From Icerya purchasi (Eukaryota; Arthropoda; Insecta; Hemiptera; Monophlebidae), in contig CM077115.1 in NCBI GenBank assembly GCA_039619475.1, forward strand, positions 221,263,291-221,327,290: 64,000 nt of DNA, in the 5' to 3' direction. A program made the translations under genes and the position numbers. Each line of letters begins with the position of its first letter. The stretch's first letter is position 1. Shown here piece after piece: positions 47,177 to 59,900 of this stretch. The notes below the pieces were generated by a model. The model saw only the letters and a program-made list of their open reading frames with translations, did no database searches and was not told the origin of the DNA.

Positions 47177-47293
47177 ATAATACTGATAATAATAATAATA
47201 ATAATACTGATAATAATAATAATAATACTGATAATAATAATAATAATACTGATAATAATAATAATAATACTGATAATAATAATAATAATAATA
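47177..47293. repeat. 21-bp minisatellite AATACTGAT plus four AAT
   Basis: TACTGAT words start at 47181, 47205, 47226, 47247 and 47268, that is with steps of 24, 21, 21 and 21. Each unit is AATACTGAT followed by AAT repeats. It borders the 5' end of LINE-B. Confidence 0.92.
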
Positions 47294-47445
47294 AAAAGAA
47301 GTACAAACAAAAAATAACTACTTATTGTTATACAACAATTCCATACTACATTTCTGACAACTGCGAATGGTCGATTCTCCGCCACAGCCAGCTCCGATTT
47401 TGTCTAGTTTAATGTCACTCATTAATATTTTCAACTAACCATTGT

Positions 47446-48487
47446 TTAATTATTACTTTCCAGGTTCCTATCCCTTTTTGCATTATCTGGGATTCGTTCT
47501 AGCAGCTTAATCAAAACTATTTCATCCGTATTGTCGATTTTACTATTTATGCCTTTTGGTCGAATGAAATATACCTCCCTATTATTCCTTGTTGTCCTGC
47601 TTTTTACCATTGTAGCTATTGATATATATTTGTGGTGTCGTATATTCAAGCAATCGGTGATAAAAGTAGTACATCCTTGGAGATATTTCATTTCTCTCTC
47701 TCCATCAGCTAATATTGCTGTTAATCTGATCTTTATTAGGTAATATTATCTTTAAGCATTTCTTTTACTGTCTACTAATCTTTTTGATTATCGTTCTTTT
47801 TGCTTCCCCCCAAATTGAAATCCCATACACAATTCTAGACAATACTATAGCGTTATTATAATATATGCGTAAGTGGCCGCATGGTATCGAAAGAGTCAAT
47901 TTATAAAGTGCCGTTATCATTTGCCTGATTTTATTAGATAAATTTATGACATGCTTGTCCCAGGATAATGCCCTGTCAATGATTAATCCTAAATATTTAA
48001 TCTCTTCTGTCGTTTCCAGTTGTGTGCATCCACAGTTTGAAGTAGAAGTAAAGTAATTATGTAAACAATTATTTTTATGTATTTTAATAGATGGTTTATA
48101 TGTTTTATATCTACTGGATGTTCTTATATGCAAAGCTTTCGATTTTTTTATGTTAATAGTCAGATGTTTATCATGTGCCCACCTACACATACTATTCACA
48201 TCCTCTTGCAAGAGTTTTTCGGCTTCATGGATGTCTCGATGCTCGATAACGAGTGCTATTTCATCCGCATAAGCAAAAACTATCGAGTTTTTATTATATA
48301 TTAATGTAGGGAGTTGGTATAAATCAAAAATAACAACGGAGCCAGAATAGTTCCTTGTCCCACCCCTGTTGATGCAATTCCCTCTCTACTTAGTTCTTCA
48401 TCGATTTTTACTACGCTTTTTCTATTATGCAAGTAACTTTCAAACCATTTATTTTGCCTATCCACAATTCCCATTTGTTTCATATCC
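47446..48487 (-). pseudogene. LINE reverse transcriptase fragment with altered YADE box
   Basis: From 48483 the minus strand reads KWFESYLHNRKSVVKI, then GVGQGTILAPLLFLIYTNSL (normally GVPQG). FAYADEIALVIE follows in the next frame, where the second catalytic aspartate is glutamate (48260-48271). HLTINIKKSKALHI, EIKYLGLIIDRALSWDKHV and a C-terminal piece at 47446-47691 complete the order. Frame breaks near 48300 and 47765 and the truncated front make it inactive. It is Jockey/R1-like, and the exact family is unclear. Confidence 0.85.
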
Positions 48488-49278
48488 TAAGAAAGACCTT
48501 GATCATCTGATGCAAGAGTAATTTTAGGGTATTTAAGAAATTCGCTATATTGTTTATGTTCTTCACAGGAGTACTGTACCTCAACCAATCTGAATATAAG
48601 AATAATCGATAAATGTGGAAGCAAGCTGATTATGCGTTAGCAAGCATTGAAGAATATTCATTCTGGCTCCCTGACCATTGATAAGCTTAGTGCTACAATT
48701 GGAAATGTGGCACCACACTCTTAGGATACAGACATGTAACGAGCCGTTAGTGTACAAAAAATGTGTGACAGTAATGCGTATTCAAAAAAAAAAAAAAAAA
48801 AAAAGCATTGGAGAAAAAATGTTCTTCTATTTTATTTATTAATTACACTAATTTCACGAAAGTATTACTAAAAATCAGGCAGATGCGAATAAAAAGAGTG
48901 CGAGAAAAATAATAACGATAACAAAAGTCTATACTCTGCTAATGCTCATCTGTACTGATATATTGGTGGTACACGCACGAATGGCGCGTTGATGTTTACA
49001 GCCAAGTGGTAAAGTAATATTATAAATTAGATAGTCGACAATAAATAAATAAGCAAAAACGTGGCGAAGGAGACACGCTAGATTTTTTACTGCAAGATAC
49101 CAGTACAACGCTACATTGCCGCCATATTAAGCTAAGTACACACAACTGATGATTTAATGTGGCATTATCGTTGAGTCAATGTTGAGCCGCCCTACACATG
49201 AGCGATCGAACAGCAGCGGCACTAATACATCTACAAAAGGCTACTTTGAAGTTTTTTTCATATTATGTCAGTAACGGA

Positions 49279-49313
<35 letters not shown>

Positions 49314-51154
49314 AAAAAAACAGTTTTCTCATTTTCAAAAAAGACGTTTTTGGGTATCCCTATTGCTTAATGCTAGAATTCTGAAAAGTACAAGTAAGAC
49401 TTTATACACACCAGCTTTCATAATGACAGAGAAACATTTTTCAGCTTCTTCAGAATAGGTAAAATAATGGATTTAGTGTTAGAATTGGAAATGTGATACA
49501 GTCATAGGACGCTGATATATAATGAGTAGAATTCGGATTTATGTTGAACTGTTATTTATATGTAGTATCCAGGAATGCCACCACGGAGTTTATTACCGCA
49601 GAATTAACATATTTTTTATTTAACTATGATTATTATTATCATATTTTTATGATTATTATGTTCATTATTTGTTTGACTATGCACGCGTAAGAAAATGTAT
49701 TATGCTCTTTATGTTCACTGAAAACTCGTACACGATTTTTCCGTGAACGGTCGACCGTAGAAAAAAAAAAAGACCAAAGTAATTAAAATAATCCCTATAA
49801 AAACGAGCAACGTTTAACACTATACAAAATTGGAACATGACAAATTAATACGTATACACAAAATTTGATACATATCTTCAGTCGGCCAGGTGATGTGGTT
49901 CCCACAGTGGCAGTGGTCCGTTGAACTGTAATGGGACCTCGAATTGTTACAGCCTTTTCGATTGTTTTATTATTTATGACCGGTACTTTGTCAATAATTA
50001 ATCAAATATCACGAAATGATTGGGACGAAATTTTATTCGGAAATCGTGAATGAATTTCGTACGGTAGCACGCGGCGTCGGCCTTAACTGGCGATCAACGC
50101 CGTTTTCCGTTTTTACCGATCTCTGAAAACAGATTCATCTTCTCTAAAATTTTGACTGTCTTTTCCAGAGTCAGAACTGAGACTAAACTCCAACCGACCA
50201 TTCCGTCCAGCGGCGAGTACTCTAGCGCTGTCTATGGGTCCCTCCACCTTCTGTTTTCGTTACGTCATTCTGTGATGTAATATCACGCCTTGCACCATCA
50301 TTTCCCGGCCGATTAGAGGATCACATACGCATACACTTACACTCGCACTCCTTATTCAATAATTTCATTATTTTTTATTTTATTTATTTATTTATTTATT
50401 TATTTATTTTTGTACATGTAATGTACACAATATGCGCTTAAAATATGCACGAAAATATGCACTAAAAATTTCATATTAGATCGTGCATATTAAAAAAAAA
50501 ATTAAATTAATTTTTTTGTTTTCTGCATTAAATTTTTATTATCATGCTGCACTTTCTTCCATTATATTAATTTGCATAAAAAAAACAAAAAAAACATTAA
50601 ATTATAAATCTAAATTTAAGACATTTAACAATAAGGATTTTTTCTAAATTTTCAACACGAAAATTACGTCTTGTGACTGTTAACGCAGTTCGGTACGGAA
50701 AACCACCTCTCCACATTGCAAGACACAATGGTAAATATTTAAATGCGGCTACATCAGATGGAGTGTAAGAGATTCCGTTTTCATCTGACACTTCATCTAA
50801 TTGAATCAAAACGGCAAACGATCTGCTAGATATTGAAGACAACGTGTCCAGATCAAATTTGTCACAAGTTGTGTGTGTAATTGTATACCTGTATGTGCAT
50901 ATGTATATATGCGGTACGTGGTTCGGAAGACAGTCACCCATCACAAGGTCGAAGTTAGTGTAGTACTTTTAACTAGCATCAGTCATAAACTAGCGTGAGA
51001 AAGATCGTTAACAATATTTGTTTTTGTTTGTCGACATTATTGTTCAACTTGCGCAATTAACAATATAAATATAAAAATTCCGTAGGAAATTAAATACTCT
51101 GTTCAAATTCATTTCATTTATAAAGGAAACAAAACGATTTTTCATGGTTGCCAC
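48488..51154. other. Unrecognised stretch with microsatellites
   Basis: It holds a poly-A run at about 48785-48805, a TA run at about 49270-49311 and a TTTA run at about 50366-50410. The segment 49890-50310 is richer in G+C without repeats. An open minus-strand frame at 50597-50944 matches no known protein. Confidence 0.4.
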
Positions 51155-53358
51155 CAAGATATAATTCTGAAAGAAGCTAAAACACAACTTAAATCGGAAA
51201 AAAAGGCAAGGAAGGTCTGGATTGCCGAAGAAATAATAGACTTAATCGAGAAAAGAAAGTCGGTAAAAAATTACAGAGAGCAATACGGAAGAGTTAATAA
51301 GGAAATTCGAGAAGCAAAAAGCAGACCAGCTCGTAACAAACTGCCAAGAAATTGAGAATTGGCAAGAATAGCATGATTCGTTCAATTTACGTGAGAAAAT
51401 AAAAGGAGTGTCTGGAGTATAAAAAAAAAGAAAAAAAAGAAAAGATGACATAAGGAAAATGTGGGAATCTCATTTATGTCAACTCTTCAATCATACGAAC
51501 GTGAATCCAAATTCAATTGAAATAATAGATTATCTGAACATCTTACTAAGCGAAGTGGAGAAAGCTCTTAAATCGCAGCTAAGCTGAACAAAGCTCCCCA
51601 GATCCAGACGAATTACCTGTTGAACTAATAAGACTACTTAACAGTAACGGCCTAAAACTTTTAGTTGATCTGTATAATCGGATGTACCAAACCGGGATTA
51701 TACCTGACGACTGGTTACTAGTATCGAGATTTATTATATTACCTAAAATACCAGGTGCTTGGCTACCAAGTCGGAGGTCACGGGTTCGAGACTTGTCTCG
51801 TCCCGGATCCAAGTCGCTCCCAAGCTTACCCAGCCTGAAATAATTGGGTACCAGAGAAATCTGGGAAAGTAAAGGCGGCCGAGAGAAAGGAACTGGTCCC
51901 CCTACTCTCATTAGTGCCGTTGGGCTTAGTACATTGTGAACCTTAACTTCACAATCCATGATACCTTATCAAGGGTATGGGACTTACTTTACTTTTTTAC
52001 CTAAAATATCAAATCTAACAATAAGAAGATGTAATGAGTTTAGATTGATAAGTCTCATGCACCACGCATTAAAAATATTCTTAAGGATTATCCACGCAAG
52101 AATATGGAAGAGATGTGAAGAGAACTTAAGCAGAGAGCAGTTCGGTTTCAGGCAAGGAACAAGTATAAGAGAGGCAATATTCTGTATCAACGTTTTAATT
52201 CGTAGATGCTTGGAATTTCAACAGCCTGTATACCTGTGTTTTGTCGACTTCGAGAAGGCCTTTAATAAAGTGCAATATAATTTTTCAAAATGCTGAAAGA
52301 TATTTAGATTCAGCGGATCGTCGTATAATAGAAAATTTATACGCGCATCAAAGCACGACCATTTAATAAGAATTTTAAAAAACAAAGGAATAAATCAATA
52401 TGATATGAGAATCATCCAGAAATTGTATTGGGAACAGAGCGCCAAGATTTTAGTAGAAAACAAAATGTCAGAAAGCGTCCGTATAAATAGAGGAGTCAGA
52501 CAAAGATGTATACTGTCACCGCTCCTGTTTAACCTATATGCAGACAGTATCTTTGAGCAAGCGTTATGGAATCTCAGAGCTGGGATTCAGATAAATGGAA
52601 AGTACATAAATAACATCCGCTATGCAGACGACACCGTTCTTCTGGCTGACTCTTGTGAACAGTTACAAAATATTATTAACGAAGTTAATGAAGCAGGTAA
52701 AAAATATGGACTAGGGATAAATGGAAACAAAACAAAATTTATGGTAGTCAGTCGCAAACAACATCGAAACACAACTATTCAGATTAATGGAAAAAACATC
52801 GAAGAAGTTAAACAATTTAAGTATCTAGGATGTTATATTACAGAGAAGCTTGATCCAAATACTGAAGTTAAAAGAAAATGTGGGCAAGCCAAAACAACGT
52901 TTGAGAAGTTTAAAAAATTGTTAACGGACCAATCACTAAGTCTCCGCATAAGACAGAACTTCATAAAATGCTATATATATCCGATTCTAATGTATGGGGT
53001 CGAAGCAATGACATATACCGTAAGAACACTCAAATATTTCGAAGCGTGCGAAATGTGGTTATATAGAAGAGCCTTGAAGATATCTTGGGTACAGAAAATG
53101 TCTAATGAAGAGGTGCTAAAGAGAGCTAGAACGGAAAGGAGAATAATTGAAGAAATAAAAGCAAGAAAAACTAGGTATTTTGGTCATATTATACGAGGTC
53201 AAAAATATGAACTATTACGGTTGATCATTCAAGGAAAAATAGAAGGGAAGCGAGGAAGAGGTCGAAGAAGAATATCATGGACCAGAAATGTCCGACAGTG
53301 GACCAAAAATTCATCAATAGGACAACTGATGCAGGCGGCAAGGAGCCATAATATATGA
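51155..53358 (+). pseudogene. RTE-like LINE, broken by a SINE
   Basis: The linker (VWIAEEIIDLIEKRKSVKNY) leads into RT pieces: SPDPDELPVELIRLL, then TGIIPDDWLLVSRFIILPK, interrupted by the SINE at 51754-51996. After the SINE come EFRLISLMHHALKIFLRII, EQFGFRQGTSIREAIF and CFVDFEKAFNKVQ. A second long frame (52405-53358) holds GVRQRCILSPLLFNLYAD, NNIRYADDTVLLADS with YADD at 52621-52632, FKYLGCYITEKLDPN and a C-terminal KGKRGRGRRRISWTRN-like basic region. GAA repeats at 53393-53409 fit the 3' tail. Several stops before 51600 and a damaged join at 52296-52405 make it dead. Confidence 0.88.
51754..51996 (+). mobile_element. tRNA-derived SINE copy nested in the RTE-like LINE
   Basis: The same family as 28853-29125 but in plus orientation. 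It lacks the first ~30 bases (box A) and keeps the box B-like GGGTTCGAGAC. The tail is TACTTTACTTT. TTACCTAAAATACCA (51739-51753) and TTACCTAAAATATCA (51997-52011) form a 15-bp target duplication with one mismatch. It interrupts the RTE-like coding region, so it inserted later. Confidence 0.92.
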
Positions 53359-53404
53359 TCGTCTACGCGCAGAACACTGCGTACGATACGTCGAAGAAGA
53401 AGAA

Positions 53405-54370
53405 GAAGATCAAACCGCTATAATATCTTATGAGAATAAATGCACTACTAACCCGGTGGCTATAAAACCAGGAGTCAGACAGGGATGTGTTTCCTACTTT
53501 ATTTAACTTTTATTCTAATTAGATTTTTAAAGAAGCCTTGGACAGCACCGATGGGGACATCAAAATTGGGGGAGTAAAAATTAACAATATACGATATGCC
53601 GACGATACAGTGCTCATTGCGGGAAGTTTACAAGATCTTAAAGCACTTCTTCAAAGAGTTGAAAATTATGTCAGCTGCACATATGGGATGTTATTGAACG
53701 CAAGAAAGACTAAAATAATGGTTGATTCTCAGACAGAAAAAACAATTTCAACTGTTGCTATTCGCGGCGGAGTAATAGAGAGCGTACAAAAATTTAATTA
53801 TCTCGGTACTCAAGTGAACAATAAAGGCGCAACACTGATGATGAACTTGGTGTAGAATTGAACAAGGAATAAAGGTCTTCAATAAGATGAGAAGAACACC
53901 TACAACGCACGATTTAAATTTAAAACTGTGTATAAGGATTTTTAAGGGCTACGTATTTGAATACTGGACCTTAAAGAAAAGCAATCTTGGCAGCTTTCGA
54001 AATGTGGTGCTATCGGAGGATCCTAAGGTTCAGCAAAGAAGACGAATCAGGAAGTGCTGCAGATGATGAGGAATAAGGATATGGAAATAATAAGCACCAT
54101 AAAATAGAGGAAGAGGAAATACGTTGGCCACTTCGTACGTGGACCAAGATACTCACTACTGCAGATAATTTTATTAGGAAAAATATCGGGCAGGGGGAAG
54201 GTCGGTCGAATGAGGTGGATGTGCGACATCAAGGCGTGGTCGGGGATGAATATTGCATACGAAAGGGAAAGGTTTGAAACATCTTGAAATATATTAAAAT
54301 GGTCACCTACGAACGAGAAGGACTCGAAGAAGAATACTGCATTAATGTACCACATTGGGTGCTCAACCTT
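53405..54370 (+). pseudogene. Second RTE-like LINE fragment
   Basis: Starting just after the GAA tail of the previous LINE, the frames give PGVRQGC-like sequence with a frame break near 53485. Then come KINNIRYADDTVLIAGS (YADD at 53595-53606) and FNYLGTQVNNKGA. Beyond 53855, pieces in other frames include YVDQDTHYC-like and RMRWMCDIKAWSGMN, the C-terminal region of RTE-like proteins. It is 5'-truncated and full of frameshifts. Confidence 0.8.
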
Positions 54371-54475
54371 CAATTATGCTGACGCGGCGAAATAATATGT
54401 TGATGACAATATGTCACTACTAATGAGCGTGTCTATAATGTTTAGGTTTCTGATAATTTTTCAATTTTTTCCACG

Positions 54476-55166
54476 TTGTTCCATCTAAGTCACTATGGGC
54501 GAGCCCTCTGATAGTGGCTCCCAAACCTAATGGCGAGTGGCCTTGTGTGGAGTTTATTGCCGATCGAATGAAAGAACAGTCCTACCCTCTATCCAACATA
54601 TTAGATATTAACAGCACATTGCCAGACAAAAGAGTATTTTTCAAAATAGACTTGCAGAGAACGTACAATCAGATTCCAATGGAACCAGCAAATGTAAAGA
54701 AAACAGCATCCATAGGTGTAAAAGAAGCACCGCTCTTATCGTTATAATCAAAAGCACAAAACACCCGTAAACAATGTTTAGGTTACTGTAATGGCTGTTG
54801 CGATAACACTCAAGCAAAAAATGAAAAGAAAGAAAGAAAAATATTATACCATAATGTATGTACATAGGAAAATTGCGGGTGTTTTGTGCTTTTGATTATA
54901 ACGATAAGAGCGGTGCTTCTTTTATACCTATGTATGCTGTTTTCTTTACATTTGCTGGTTCCATTGGAATCTGATTGTACGTTCTCTGCAAGTCTATTTT
55001 GAAAAATACTCTTTTGCCTGGCAATGTGCTGTTAATATCTAATATGTTGGATAGAGGGTAGGACTGTTCTTTCATTCGATCGGCAATAAACTCCACACAA
55101 GGCCACTCGCCATTAGGTTTGGGGGCTGCTATCAGAGGGTTCGCCCATGGTGACTTAAATGGAACA
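54476..55166. repeat. Inverted duplication of a gypsy RT segment
   Basis: Two 292-base arms (54476-54767 and 54875-55166) are inverted copies with a 107-base spacer. They differ at a modest number of sites, roughly 5 percent. Each arm encodes the same RT segment, one on each strand. The right arm continues into the rest of the gypsy fragment and the left arm does not, so the left arm is the added copy. Confidence 0.9.
54493..54747 (+). pseudogene. Inverted copy of Ty3/gypsy RT segment
   Basis: Frame reads APKPNGEWPCVEFIADRMK, SYPLSNILDINSTLPDKR, then VFFKIDLQRTYNQIPMEP and NVKKTASIG. This is the N-terminal RT region of Ty3/gypsy elements including the FKIDLxxxYxQIP motif with the first catalytic aspartate. 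It ends soon after and the rest of the RT is absent. Confidence 0.85.
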
Positions 55167-55900
55167 CAAATGTCTTGCTTGATCTATTCATTAAAAATGG
55201 TTCTGGCATACTCCAATTTGTGTGGCGGCAACCAGTGAGCTTTAGCATACACTGGTGGGCCGCTGGTTTGGATATGATGCTGTACAGATGTTTTTAATGG
55301 ACAGATTCTTGCCATTTGTGGGTATTTCTTCAAAATGTTATTGATGTACCGCTGGAAACGAAAAAAAACAGGGCAGTCTGACATGGTGAGCCATAGGCTA
55401 TTGTTTCGTTCTCGTTGAAGTGTGATCGTTTATTATAAAGGTTGACAACAATTTTATAGTGATTAATGAAATCAGCTCCCAATATGGGTGTTTCCATTTT
55501 TCCGATGACAAAATTAGACACAAATTTCCCCTTCAACCCCAGATTAAGTGTTAACTGCCGCGTTTCATAGGTTCTGATGGCTGTGCCATTTGCGGCTATT
55601 AATGGATAGAGTGTAGTCGATGTCATGCGGTCATCAGCGGTTGCAGGAGTAACCCAACATTCTGCCCCTGTAATAATTAAAAATACCGTTGTTTTACTGT
55701 TGCCTCAGATACGAACAAACGTGCTACCAATAGATATGTTTTAGACATCGACTTAACTAATCGATATTGCCCCAGCATTTGAATATTCACATGGTGCTCT
55801 ACATTTATTGGCCCGTCTGCCAAACGTTTCGAATCTTCTTCTTTCCAGTCGTATTGATCGATTCCGAGCGTAGTGGCTACTTTTTGTATATTCTAGCTGT
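54875..55900 (-). pseudogene. Ty3/gypsy gag-protease-RT fragment
   Basis: Reading on the minus strand, the order is: a gag C-terminus with FGRRANKCRAPCEYSNAG (about 55755-55850), then a retropepsin with ITGAECWVTPATADDR, TAIRTYETRQLTLNLGL and ETPILGADFINHYKIV, then RT with HHIQTSGPPVYAKAHWLPP, PHKLEYARTIFNE and the FFKIDLQRTYNQIP motif. In the protease, the usual DTGAE active site reads ITGAE, so the catalytic aspartate is lost. There is a stop after IFNE near 55184 and frame changes between domains. No LTRs or integrase were found nearby. Confidence 0.85.
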
Positions 55901-56551
55901 ACAGAATAGGTAACGCTCATGGCAATTCGCAAGACTTCATTCAGAATTGATTGTGTAAGTTCTTGATTTATATCGTTATACAGATGCAGTCCTGGGTGTG
56001 TCTGCTGCTGCTGTGTACTACCTAGTGCGCATACGAGATGGTATGCCTGAGGATACAGTAAAATATGTAACGTTAGAAAAATAAAAGTTCGAGTAAAAAA
56101 CTTTTTCTTACGATAATCATAAACGGATGCATATACGTCTGTATCATTTTCGGAAAAAACCAATCGAGTTTTTCGACGAAGTGAGCGCATGCGGATAAAC
56201 CGTTAACTTAACACCAAGCGATTGGTTAAGCTAGTTTTCGGCATCAGTTGTTGGGATAGTTGACACGTCGAAAATAAAAAGGAAAACAAATCCTTATTTA
56301 AAAGTTTATTACAATTAAACAATGATGTATAAAAAATTTTCAAAAACTTGCCTTAAACAAAATGCGTATTTTTCGAATCGTGGTTGTCGTATATCCGATT
56401 ATCATTGTCCTTTTTTTATTCGCTTCGCTAGATTAGTGTTTTCGTTTGAGATCGCCTCACATTAATATCGCTATTGCGACTATTTAAATTTTTACACAAA
56501 CTCTATTTTTAAAATATAAGATACGCTACATCTTGTAAATAATAAATCCTC
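55901..56551. other. Unrecognised stretch beside the gypsy fragment
   Basis: An open minus-strand frame reaches 56190 and may be further gag sequence in its last part (HPGLHLYNDINQELTQSILN), but most is not recognised. Confidence 0.4.
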
Positions 56552-56925
56552 TTAAATTAATCACTAAATAAAAATACATAACCAGAAGAAATTTAATACA
56601 TTGAAATTTGAAATATTACACTAAGAACAATAAAAAAAAAAGGTCAGAAAAGAAACAGAAAAATAAGACGTCAAAAATCAAAGTAGGAATTTCAATATGT
56701 AGACAAATTACAAATAGCTTTGTAACTCCCAAAGCTAACTGTGTGTATCGTCCTAATAGTATTTCGCTATATGTTGCAGCACTACTGGGTCGCACAGTAG
56801 AACAAATGTTAAAACTTGTAGTATTCTATTAGAATGTAGAGTGCTCTATATTGCCACCTGATGGAAATAGAGTGATTGATCACGTTACAGCTTAAACAAC
56901 ATCGTGACGTATGACAGATTGATTC
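56552..56925 (+). repeat. 374-bp repeat, left member of an inverted pair
   Basis: It matches 61875-62248 in reverse complement over 374 bases with about eight differences. It contains a CACGTTACAGC word and a run of ten A's. The lysine-rich open frame inside (56608-56832) is the same in both copies but matches nothing known. Confidence 0.9.
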
Positions 56926-59900
56926 CAGCTATATGTAAATAAAATAAAAGACAAATTTCTGTTCTTAATATTTCTTTTCCGAAACATACCTCACCGTTGT
57001 ACTATACACACTTCTTACATAACTGATGGGGCTGTTCGCATATTGGTGTTCTGTGATTATATCATATCTTCAGTTTTTGCACTAAATTCGTTAAGCCGAA
57101 AAGTGTTTCTATGTCATTACGCGGATCAATAGATGTTATTAATAAGCATATAAAGCAATTATGGCTACATTGAGCAAGCACAATTGATACATATACACGC
57201 GTGTTTACTTTTTGGTATTATTACGATTACGATTACAATTACGATGACAAAAAATATGCCGTTGATATACAATTAGTCATTTATGAAATTATAAGTTTAC
57301 TCCGGTGTTTATTTATTGTTATCATGTGAAAACAAATAAAAACGTCCAATAAAACAAAAAAAGAATAAAGTAAATTAAGATAAAACTGGAAAAATCTATT
57401 AAAAATATTCCGAAAAAACAAAGTAAAGAGTATTAGTGAACAAGCGAATGGAAACTACATGACAACAAAAAAAATAAAAACGAGAATTATTATTACAGAA
57501 TTACAAGTAGTGTATTCGCCGTTTTAATAATTGGAATTTATTGAAATATTGTAATTTATTAACTAAGTATAATTTGGTTATGAGTTACTTTTGAAAAATT
57601 AAATTAACAATACATAAATTCTTTGAAAATTTATTAATTTATGCGATGGTATTCGTGTTTTTCATGTTTTAATTTATTTCATTATTTCAATCGCTTATAA
57701 TTAATCTAAATTTTTTTATTGTTACTTATAAAAGTTCTATGTATTAATCAAATAAAAATAAACGTTAAAGACGCAATTTAATATTAATTAATTCAATTAT
57801 TAAAAATTGCATTAATTATATGAATTAAAACCACAAAAAATGAATTTCCTACGATGCAAATAAATATTTAATTTTGATTTAGAACTATAATTACTATTGG
57901 GAACGAATATTCCGGCATTTTCATCGGTGGATGGGGGGGGGGGGATAATAAATATCGATTTATATCGACCTCTTCTCATCGGCAGATTTACGTTGAACGG
58001 ACTATAGTCAGTTGGGGATAATCTTCGTTATGGCCACCTGATGGTACTGCAATATGATTTCGTGTCTTGGCGGGGAAATCACCATCCTACGTCAGATGGA
58101 GTTTAGAACGTTATTACCTAACTTGTATTATTATTCTCCACCGATTATCTATATCAGTCCATACAGCTGCTTAACTGGCTTATTTCGTAGAAAGTTTTTT
58201 TGAATAAATTAATAAAAATTCAATTTGTTTTTTTGTAACACGTACGGTTTTTGAGATTTGTATATTTAACCTATTTAAAACTTTTCGACGATGCTCACTC
58301 GTTTAAGGAAGCCAATTAGCGCGACTGCCAAACGCTCGCCTACCCTTCTACAAGGGTGAGGGGGGGGCTTACTAAATCTTTTTCAAAAATGAAATAACTT
58401 TTTCGCGTTGGTTTTATTTGCAAAAAGTACACACACATTTTACTCGTACGCATTTTTTGGAGAAACAATCAAAGAGCTTTTATTTTTAAAAGGTTGCATT
58501 AATGGAAACACTTTCGTGCTACACCATTATGTTATGTAAATGTTTATTAATTTTCTAAAAAGAAAAAGGTAACAACAGAACCGCGACGCCTCTATAGTCA
58601 ATTCCTTCCGGTACTGCAACCTGCTGGAACGGATAGCGCCGGCTACGATATCGATTCACTTTATAAGCGATGCCACATGTCCGCAACTTCGCTCACATTC
58701 GGATATCCGCCTAAATCTTTACTCACGTTTTCACTCACCTTCTCAGCGAATATTATGGAGTCCTCATTTTTTTTTTTTTTTTTATTTTTTTTTTTTTATT
58801 AGAAACGTCCAGTTTCCGTTATAGGATTCCCATTTAAATTCCTGAAATATTCCATTTTTCCTGGGGGAGAAAAAATTGAAAATTTCAATATGCGATGATA
58901 ACTCTACATTGATAATAATCCAATATTCGTATTAATATTTAGGGTAGTTCGGAGTTTATTTTTGTTTCCGACTTGTCTAAAAATTAAAGTTAATCCTCTC
59001 GGTAGACCACTGATAGAGGGTATCGTGAATTGTCTGGCGGACCCTTTCTTTTTTCTTTTAGGCTTATTTGTTTAGATTTCACTGGTATAATGAATATTTG
59101 ATTTCAAATTAGTCACGTACGACCCCATTCGGATAACGACTTGAGTCTGGAGTGAAACAAGTCCTAAAAATCGGCGACCACCCTCAGATAGTAGATGCAC
59201 CGGTGCGCATAAGTGAATAAATTTTGTAGATTTTGTATTGCCCGTTTTTCGCGAAGGAAAGATGAATTTTTCTCCAGTTTGTTACACAAACATTAATCGA
59301 TTTTCCGTGCGCTTTATTAATTGTCTTCGAAAATTAAAGACAAACTGGAAATCGGAAGCGCTTAAATTCAAACGACATCCTAATACTAGATATTTGTGCA
59401 ATTAGTAGGCATCTTCGATAAATTTCTAGTCGGCTCTAGCGCTATATCAGATGATCGAGAACAATTTACATGTTACCGTAAACCTTCCAGTCGACTGTGC
59501 TTGTTTTGCTCTTTTCGTTTTAGCTTAATTGATGTATCAATTTTTATTTGAGAGATGCATTATTAAATTAGCGAGATGACGAATAAATTAGGGGAACGAA
59601 CAATTATCAAAATATTATTCGTAAATAAACCCCACACAGCTCGATGAATTTAAATTATCAACGAAATAATATTACTAATTACTTTGAAAATGCCCTACGA
59701 GAATTAATAACTTTATTTATACCGTAATTCCTTCTTTTTTTTTCTTCTCCCGACATACGTGCCATCGTATCATCGCAGTCTCATGGAAAATTAACCTTTG
59801 CTCCAGAAATAATCCAATTTAACATCGAAAGTTGCATTAAAATCGGAATGGTATTTTTCCAGATTAAGTCGAGCCTACAAAGAGGCGCGGTTTTTTATGT

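Noticed and set aside
47177..47293. CRISPR-like array of regular repeats
   Set aside because: The spacers are just AAT repeats, there are no cas genes, and the context is eukaryotic, so it is a minisatellite.
46776..47412. Open frames across the AAT minisatellite and LINE-B 5' region
   Set aside because: Leucine/serine, isoleucine or asparagine repeats come from the 21-bp minisatellite, and the remainder matches no family.
50597..50944. 115-residue minus-strand frame
   Set aside because: No recognisable motif, no splice or promoter context, and AT-rich chance frames of this size are expected.
56608..56832. Lysine-rich 74-residue frame, repeated at 61968-62192 on the other strand
   Set aside because: It is the same frame in two copies of a repeat. 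It begins in an A-rich run and matches no known protein, so it is more likely chance within the repeat.
56552..56925. Solo LTR of the neighbouring gypsy fragment
   Set aside because: The position would fit, but no TG...CA ends, target duplication or primer-binding site could be found.
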